From NCBI RefSeq assembly GCF_032854445.1, contig NC_088296.1:8902706-8966705 (forward strand): a stretch of 64,000 nt of DNA. Direction: 5' to 3'. Of this stretch, positions 61,201-64,000 are shown piece by piece. This stretch comes from Liolophura sinensis (lineage: Eukaryota; Mollusca; Polyplacophora; Chitonida; Chitonidae). Position numbers and translations under genes: made by a program. Every line of letters begins with the position of its first letter. The first letter of the stretch is position 1. The notes beneath the pieces are model-generated. The model did not search any database, was not told where the DNA came from, and saw only the letters and a list, made by a program, of their open reading frames with translations.

Positions 61201-63964
61201 GAGATGGTACCAAACCGGAGAACTACTTGATCTCTTGCAGCAAGGTCTAGTCACAGATGGTGTTTTGTTGGCCTTCAGTGCTGAAGAAATTCGACTGAAT
61301 GTCACCATTGAGAACTCGGATTTCCAGAACTGCTTGGAGGAACTCGGTATGGTACTTCTTTCAATTATTTGGGGAATTAGTTGCAAACCTAAAGAAAACT
61401 TGCCATTCTGTCTTACTATTTTTAATAAATCTAGAAATGTCTGTAGATGTACTAGAAGCTGGGACAAAAACACTAATGGGGCCTCCTGGCTCAGTGGTTT
61501 AGCGTGCTGGCGAAGCGTAATGACCCAAGAACCTCTCATCAATGCGGTCGCCGTGAGTTCAAGTCCAGCTCATGCTGGCTTCCTCTCCAGCCATAAGTGG
61601 GAAGGTCTGCCAGCAACCTGCGAAAGGTCGTGTGTTTGCCCCGGACTCTGCCCGGTTTCCTCTCACCATAATGCCGTCTTATAAGTGAAATATTCTTGAG
61701 TTCGGCGTAAAACACCAATGAAATAAATGAAACAAATCAATGAAAAACATTAAAGAAGCATAGCATACAATTTGTGGTATCCTATATATCTTAAGTTCAC
61801 CTCAAGATGACATACTTTTTGCGGGATTTTACAACCATTAAGAAGTTTTGGGCTTATTTTAGCATGTATTGTTCTTATGGAAAACAGTTTTAAAGCGAAG
61901 GATTTCTTTGATGATAATTTTGATTAAAAAAAGTTTTTAAGTTTTTTAGTTTTGTTGGTTTCAGAGTTTGTAGAAGGCGTGGACTTTTCAGAACCATCCC
62001 AAAACAAGGTAGGTTTTAGTATCTAATGCACATACAAAGGTCGGCTTCAACGATATAAAACATATCATTCTCCAACATAAAGTAGTAGCGGTTGTGCTTG
62101 TGAACTACCCCTTTGCTTAGTTAACGAAATTGTCCAGAAACAGGAAATAAACTTGAACATAGTACGTGGACCAACGTGATTGGACCAGCGCGATTGGACC
62201 GACGTGATTGGACCGACGCCATTGGGCCAGCGTAATTGGACCAGCGTGATTGGACCAGCTTGGTCCAATCCCCCGTAATCTGAACATGGCTATAATTGTT
62301 ACAGTGATCTCTTATTTCCTCTATTATGGACATGCGCATATCATGTATCTTTTGAAATGGAGATCACTACAAATATTCCTTATATACTCTTATAAGACGT
62401 AATATCACATATTACCACCAATCCCATTATGGCGGACATAAAAATATTCGACGGAGAGTTTTGTTTAGAGAAAAGCATCAAACGTTGGAACATGCAAGAA
62501 ATAGTGTGAATACATGTTTTTGATATTCTTGTATGACGCTTGGATAAAATGATAATCTATCCGAGCCTGTATACATTTTCCAACTGAAAGGGCTGCATAA
62601 ACACATCTATGGGTGGCAGAGATTTTATATCATTTATTTGTTTCATTGGTGTTTTACGCCCTACTCGAGAATATTTCACTTATACGACGGCGGCCAGTAT
62701 TATTGTGGGAGGAGACCGGGCAGAGCTCTGGGGAAACCCACGACCATCTGCATGTTGCTGGAAGACCTTCCCACGCACGGCTTGAGAGGAAGCCAGCATG
62801 AACTGAGATTTGAAATACAACTTTTCTTACCAGGGAAATGAATTTACTCCTCATAATGTGTACTTATTTACTTTAGTCTACCTCAAGACATTTCATATAT
62901 TGCAGGGATATGGTTTATTTCTAGCAGTTAGGCAATGTCAAGTGGAATCCATTACCACCTTGCAAGATCGACCTAATCAGAAGAATATCCTCTCTTTATT
63001 TTAGATGGTGATGGAGCAGAACAATGAAAATGCACCCAAACCCGGACACCTGACACCAAAGAAGAGTCGGTGCCAAAACCCCGAAGAGAACTACACGCCA
63101 CGCGATCTCAGACGCTCTAACGACCTCCAAGACATCCCCAGTGCTGCATCGCCAGTGTCCCAAACCCCAATGTCTCCCATACGCATCGCACTACAGGACT
63201 GGGAGCTAAGTAGTCCTGCTTCTCGACCAATTCCAAACCTGCCCAGGTATCAGCCAAGAGTTCCACGGCCACTGACGTCATCGTCATCCAAGCCTATGGT
63301 CGATGTGAACGTCGTCAGAGAGCATACTTCTGAATTCCTCGTCCTCAGGGAACCGTACCATTCACTTTCTCCAAGCCGGAAAGCTTTCCAAGAGTTGTAA
63401 GTTAATTTTATTTATTTATTTGATTGGTATTTTACGCCGTACTCGAGAATATTCCACTTATGCAACGGCGACCAACATTATGGTGGGAGGAGACCGGGTA
63501 GAGCCCGGGCGAAACACACGACCGTCCGTGTAGGTTAATTAGACCATTACGGATACCTCCATGGCCAAGCAGTTAGCTTGCGAGCACAGCACAATGACTA
63601 CGAAGCCTCTCTCCAATGTGATCAGTGTGCGCTTCCTCTTGTGTCTCTGGTTGTTTGAGATGGTGATATCTATATTATTGATCGTGGGGTGGATGTTTGA
63701 CTTGCGCATGCCGTAGCGGTTTGTGACCGTATATTGGTGATTTTGTTCTTGCCTCTCTTACCTACTAATTTTTTTGGCACCGTTTGCAGCATATACCGCT
63801 TCACAAACTATGAATTTGACTATTTTAAGAATATGTTTTATAATCTTCTCAAAAATAATACATCGTCCCTTACACTTGTTTAAATTCTTTTATTCTGATT
63901 AAATACTGATTAAGCCTGATAAAATACTTGTTTTTGCATTTTCAGAAATTTTAGCTCACGCTAG
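45584..63964 (+). CDS. Ser/Pro-rich protein with TRADD-like N-terminal fold; ten exons, one frameshift
   Basis: Coding parts: 45584-45991, 46828-47025, 55095-55329, 57870-59078, 59402-59516, 59970-60383, 60834-61346, 61965-62008, 63005-63396, 63946-63964. All introns are GT-AG with pyrimidine-rich acceptors, and phases agree at every junction. The coding sum is 3547 bases, one more than a multiple of three, because of an apparent extra base in exon 4. Without it the product has about 1181 residues. Most of it is Ser/Pro/Thr-rich with many SP and TP pairs, so probably disordered and phosphorylated by proline-directed kinases. Residues about 724-751 look helical (LNYLVKKNILTPEDSARL). Residues about 964-1030 (GSIVFRINC, LLELWRWYQTGELLDLLQQ, EIRLNVTIE) match my memory of TRADD-like N-terminal domains of invertebrate immune and death adaptors. 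That domain call is inference. No death, TIR or RING domain was seen. The overall family is unrecognised. Confidence 0.8.
46608..46714. repeat. (ATGT)n microsatellite in intron 1
   Basis: About 26 uninterrupted ATGT units ending 113 bases before exon 2. The apparent Met-Tyr-Val-Cys reading frame through it is an artefact. Confidence 0.97.
46828..47025 (+). CDS. exon 2 of modelled gene
   Basis: Acceptor ttttgcactctcag, donor gtaagtg. 66 codons, phase 0 at both ends. It carries the SP/TP cluster HYSPLTPPATPKKSHRVL. A long ATGT microsatellite lies about 110 bases upstream of the acceptor. Confidence 0.8.
47493..47720 (-). mobile_element. SINE family A in intron 2
   Basis: Minus-strand copy with ATTTATTTATA tail, gttttacgccttac, acacgacggctgtcagcatt and gggcagagcccgggagaaac, and a head region ctcacagcgaccgaaatggt. 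Antisense to the gene. Confidence 0.82.
47721..48467. other. intron 2 sequence, no other feature
   Basis: Contains a short ATAATGCAAATGTA duplication near 48280-48316. No exon candidate was seen. Confidence 0.5.
48468..48560 (-). mobile_element. SINE family A, 3' fragment in intron 2
   Basis: TTTATTTATTTATTT tail, ttttacgccgtgctcaagaa, tatacgacggcggcctgcat. The copy stops soon after the tail region. Confidence 0.85.
48561..49157. other. intron 2 sequence, no other feature
   Basis: No repeat or exon recognised. Confidence 0.5.
49160..49308 (+). mobile_element. SINE family A, 5' truncated, in intron 2
   Basis: cttacgtgggaaggtctgtc, agcaacctgaggatggtcgt, gccgccgtcgtataagtgaa and an AAAT tail. 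Sense orientation. Confidence 0.87.
49309..49706. other. intron 2 sequence, no other feature
   Basis: No repeat or exon recognised. Confidence 0.5.
49709..49882 (-). mobile_element. SINE family A, headless, in intron 2
   Basis: Tail tttatttatttt, ttcaccgtactcaagaatat, acgaccatccgcaggttgct and ggagaggaagccagcatgag. The head is missing. Confidence 0.87.
49883..51740. other. intron 2 sequence, no other feature
   Basis: AT-rich with short open frames only. No exon with good splice sites or repeat family identified. Confidence 0.5.
51795..51882 (+). repeat. dispersed repeat family C, copy 3
   Basis: gccagctattacaccgtcgt, cactgccctggctttactct and ttatactgtacgtcttaata match the other copies. Upstream words (aacccgtaagtgaggtaaac) are shared with the 57.4-kb copy, so the repeat extends further left. 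Confidence 0.75.
51945..52555 (+). mobile_element. SINE family B, split by a family A insertion
   Basis: The head (gcgtccgccttcaagttgtt, gagatcaaacccgggtgg) is at 51965-52007. The body resumes at 52284 (gatgataccattatc, ggtatcggtataatgtcact, gcatggatttcacccagcct) and ends in a decayed tail near 52540 (atgagtgaaatattg). The inserted SINE occupies 52008-52271. Confidence 0.85.
52008..52271 (+). mobile_element. SINE family A nested in family B, with 12-bp TSD
   Basis: Begins within the tRNA-like head region (tcaattgattagcgcgctat) and ends in a long run of AAAT units. The duplicated target aaacccgggtgg is at 51996-52007 and 52272-52283. Confidence 0.95.
52776..52905 (-). mobile_element. SINE family A, 3' half, in intron 2
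   Basis: tatttatttgattggcgttt, acgccgtactcaagaatatt, cttatacgacggcggccatt and gagcccaggggaagctcacg. Confidence 0.87.
52906..53934. other. intron 2 sequence with one possible cryptic exon
   Basis: After the acceptor-like ctgttactttcttcag a frame in the phase of exon 2 stays open from 53018 to a TAG near 53185. No good donor follows. The rest has no recognisable feature. Confidence 0.3.
53935..54066. repeat. about 66-bp tandem duplication, two units
   Basis: gctacagtgagctatacttg, then cgttgtaatgg, and gctacagtcagctatattta, then cgttgtaatgg, lie about 66 bases apart, flanked by similar catgcaggct and catgcaatct words. Confidence 0.85.
54067..54401. other. intron 2 sequence, no other feature
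   Basis: A 68-codon open frame at 54153 has no domain. Nothing else recognised. Confidence 0.5.
54402..54469 (+). mobile_element. SINE family A, short 3' fragment
   Basis: gcccggtttcctccaaccat, ccgtcgtatgagtacggcgt and an AATAAAA end. About 20 bases of the tail core are deleted. Confidence 0.7.
54618..54806 (-). mobile_element. SINE family A, headless, in intron 2
   Basis: AATTTATTTATTTA tail, gaagttttacgccgtactca, gactatccggaggttgctga and cttcccacgtacgaccggag. Confidence 0.85.
55095..55329 (+). CDS. exon 3 of modelled gene
   Basis: Acceptor ctcttcctcttacag, donor gtaaaat. It reads in phase from exon 2 (DSVASAQKWSCPPSPRT ...) to VVLFQFDSNVDETILKRII and ends with one base of a split codon. 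It follows an 8-kb intron. Clean phase agreement supports the exon although it is short. Confidence 0.8.
55495..55650 (-). mobile_element. SINE family A, strongly decayed, in intron 3
   Basis: acgacatactaaagcatttt, aaattatacgattgctatta, gaaggaaactgaataccag and aatccaccgacctttggcaa follow the family order with many changes. Confidence 0.45.
55651..56595. other. intron 3 sequence, no other feature
   Basis: No exon or repeat recognised. Confidence 0.5.
56600..56855 (+). mobile_element. SINE family A, full length, in intron 3
   Basis: ggtgccttcgtggctcagtt, ggttagcacactagcgtagc, caatgcagtcgctgtgagtt, gccgccgtcatataagtgaa and an A-rich tail. A body segment is shortened. Confidence 0.88.
56908..56982 (-). 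repeat. dispersed repeat family C, copy 4
   Basis: Minus-strand copy: aaccagagcagtgacgacag, tgttgtagttggcaaatggt and cacacgtacagtatatag are the complement of the family core. Confidence 0.75.
56983..57386. other. intron 3 sequence; G/T-rich tract
   Basis: A GGGGTGGGGT-type tract is at 57320-57347. Nothing else recognised. Confidence 0.5.
57387..57486 (+). repeat. dispersed repeat family C, copy 5
   Basis: aataaaacccaaagtgaggt, gccagatattacactgtcgt, cgctgccaaggttttactct. It shares left-hand sequence with copy 3. Confidence 0.72.
57870..59078 (+). CDS. exon 4 of modelled gene, with apparent frameshift
   Basis: The acceptor is very strong (T-run then gtag), the donor is gtaagtat. The frame continued from exon 3 runs to a TGA at 57971-57973. 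The long frame (354 codons from the ATG at 58017 to the donor) is in another register and is open only from about 57906. One extra base between about 57906 and 57971 would explain both. The rest is Ser/Pro-rich with a PPPSPSPKSAF-like stretch and repeated SPF motifs. Confidence 0.75.
59402..59516 (+). CDS. exon 5 of modelled gene
   Basis: Acceptor ttttttgtttcag, donor gtatttg. It reads PQQSSIEPRETTLLNTN...RRRLFCSTPGLSSRS in phase 0 and ends with one split-codon base. Confidence 0.8.
59970..60383 (+). CDS. exon 6 of modelled gene, helical segment
   Basis: Acceptor tttttcatgcag, donor gtgagg. The start (DVDDALTCTILNYLVKKN) and the later RIRILRQRGHSVGEIEDTLL look like short helices. The end is basic (CRKRRR) and could be a nuclear localisation signal. 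Phase 1 at both ends. Confidence 0.82.
60834..61346 (+). CDS. exon 7 of modelled gene, TRADD-like N-terminal fold
   Basis: Acceptor atcttctttaacag, donor gtatgg. It encodes an acidic helical region and then, from about 61145, the alternating strand-helix-strand pattern GSIVFRINC / SALLELWRWYQTGELLDL / EIRLNVTIENSDFQNCLEEL. Conserved-looking positions are the W in the first helix, the G-E-L turn and the hydrophobic alternation of the last strand. The frame runs on by chance into an intronic SINE to 61684, but the donor at 61347 ends the exon. Confidence 0.83.
61477..61742 (+). mobile_element. SINE family A, full length, in intron 7
   Basis: Head gggcctcctggctcagtggt, ggttcctc-type body and an A-rich tail. 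The flanks aaaaacactaa (61466-61476) and aaaaacattaa (61743-61753) form an 11-bp duplication with one mismatch. It sits 130 bases downstream of the exon 7 donor in sense orientation. Confidence 0.92.
61965..62008 (+). CDS. exon 8 of modelled gene (44 bases)
   Basis: Acceptor ttttgttggtttcag, donor gtaggt. It completes the split codon and encodes EFVEGVDFSEPSQNK, ending in phase 0. Being short, it is easy for gene finders to miss; the phases on both sides require it or a substitute. Confidence 0.7.
62167..62262. repeat. 14-bp minisatellite in intron 8
   Basis: Six to seven units of gaccagcgtgattg with substitutions at a few fixed positions. Frames through it are artefacts. Confidence 0.93.
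62263..62629. other. intron 8 sequence, no other feature
   Basis: No repeat or exon recognised. Confidence 0.5.
62630..62807 (-). mobile_element. SINE family A, headless, in intron 8
   Basis: tttatttgtttcattggtgt, tatacgacggcggccagtat, gaccatctgcatgttgctgg and gagaggaagccagcatgaac. Confidence 0.88.
63005..63396 (+). CDS. exon 9 of modelled gene
   Basis: Acceptor ctctttattttag, donor gtaagtt. 130 codons, again Ser/Pro-rich (HLTPKKSRCQ, SPVSQTPMSPIRIALQDWEL), ending with two bases of a split codon. Without splicing the frame would stop at a TAA at 63398-63400. Confidence 0.8.
63408..63530 (-). mobile_element. SINE family A, 3' half, in intron 9
   Basis: tttatttatttatttgattg, ttttacgccgtactcgagaa, ggtgggaggagaccgggtag and acacgaccgtccgtgt. 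It starts only about 12 bases after the exon 9 donor. Confidence 0.85.
63553..63632 (+). mobile_element. SINE family A, head only, in intron 9
   Basis: tacctccatggccaagcagt, tagcttgcgagcacagcaca and cctctctccaatgtgatcag are the tRNA-like head in plus orientation. It is adjacent to the minus-strand 3' half at 63408-63530. Confidence 0.65.
63946..63964 (+). CDS. exon 10, stop codon
   Basis: Acceptor tttttgcattttcag. It completes a Leu codon and adds NFSSR before TAG at 63962-63964. The 3' untranslated region and polyadenylation signal are beyond the window. Ending at the exon 9 read-through stop is the alternative. Confidence 0.6.
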
Positions 63965-64000
63965 AAAATGGCCCTGGATCTCATTGCTGATGTCAGCTGT

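Noticed and set aside
60899-61684. 261-codon frame as the full protein
   Set aside because: The frame crosses the exon 7 donor and continues into a SINE with target-site duplications, so its last 112 residues are unlikely to be in the main product.

Overview
The window is eukaryotic nuclear DNA from a marine invertebrate. A mollusc is my best guess, from memory of similar SINEs rather than a search. Support for this: introns with GT-AG borders and polypyrimidine tracts, no bacterial-style gene packing, AT-rich intergenic DNA, many tRNA-derived SINEs ending in (AAAT)n, and many micro- and minisatellites.

Only one gene can be modelled with confidence. It lies on the + strand from about 45.56 kb to 63.96 kb in ten exons whose phases agree, except for one apparent one-base frameshift in exon 4. 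With that break set aside the product is about 1181 residues: mostly Ser/Pro-rich, probably disordered sequence with many SP/TP sites, plus a folded segment near residues 964-1030 that resembles the TRADD-like N-terminal fold of innate-immunity and death adaptors. I do not recognise the protein as a whole.

Layout: 0-4 kb, SINE pieces. 4.2-4.9 kb, two adjacent minisatellites with 21-bp and 30-bp units. 4.95-5.98 kb, a possible DNA transposon with inverted ends. 8-14 kb, SINEs of families A, B and F, with a long hairpin at 11.2-11.3 kb. 15.3-16.6 kb, a 76-bp satellite. 18.1-20.5 kb, 19-bp and about 40-bp arrays. 21.8-32.5 kb, many SINEs, two small dispersed repeat families (C and D) and a short MITE. 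33.66-35.88 kb, two near-identical segments on either side of a 200-N gap, best explained as unmerged overlapping contig ends. 36.5-41.1 kb, almost featureless. 41.2-41.9 kb, another minisatellite. 43.0-45.5 kb, unannotated DNA upstream of the gene. 45.6-64.0 kb, the gene, whose introns (above all the 8-kb second intron) are full of SINE copies.

The SINE families have different tRNA-like heads but A, B and F share a 3' core (…gtcgtataagtgaaa…gtacggcgtaaaacacc in A, …gtcatatgactgaaaa…gtacgacnttaaacccc in B). This suggests that one type of reverse transcriptase mobilised all of them. No autonomous transposon, tRNA, rRNA or CRISPR array was found. Most short open frames in the first 45 kb are chance frames or fall in repeats.
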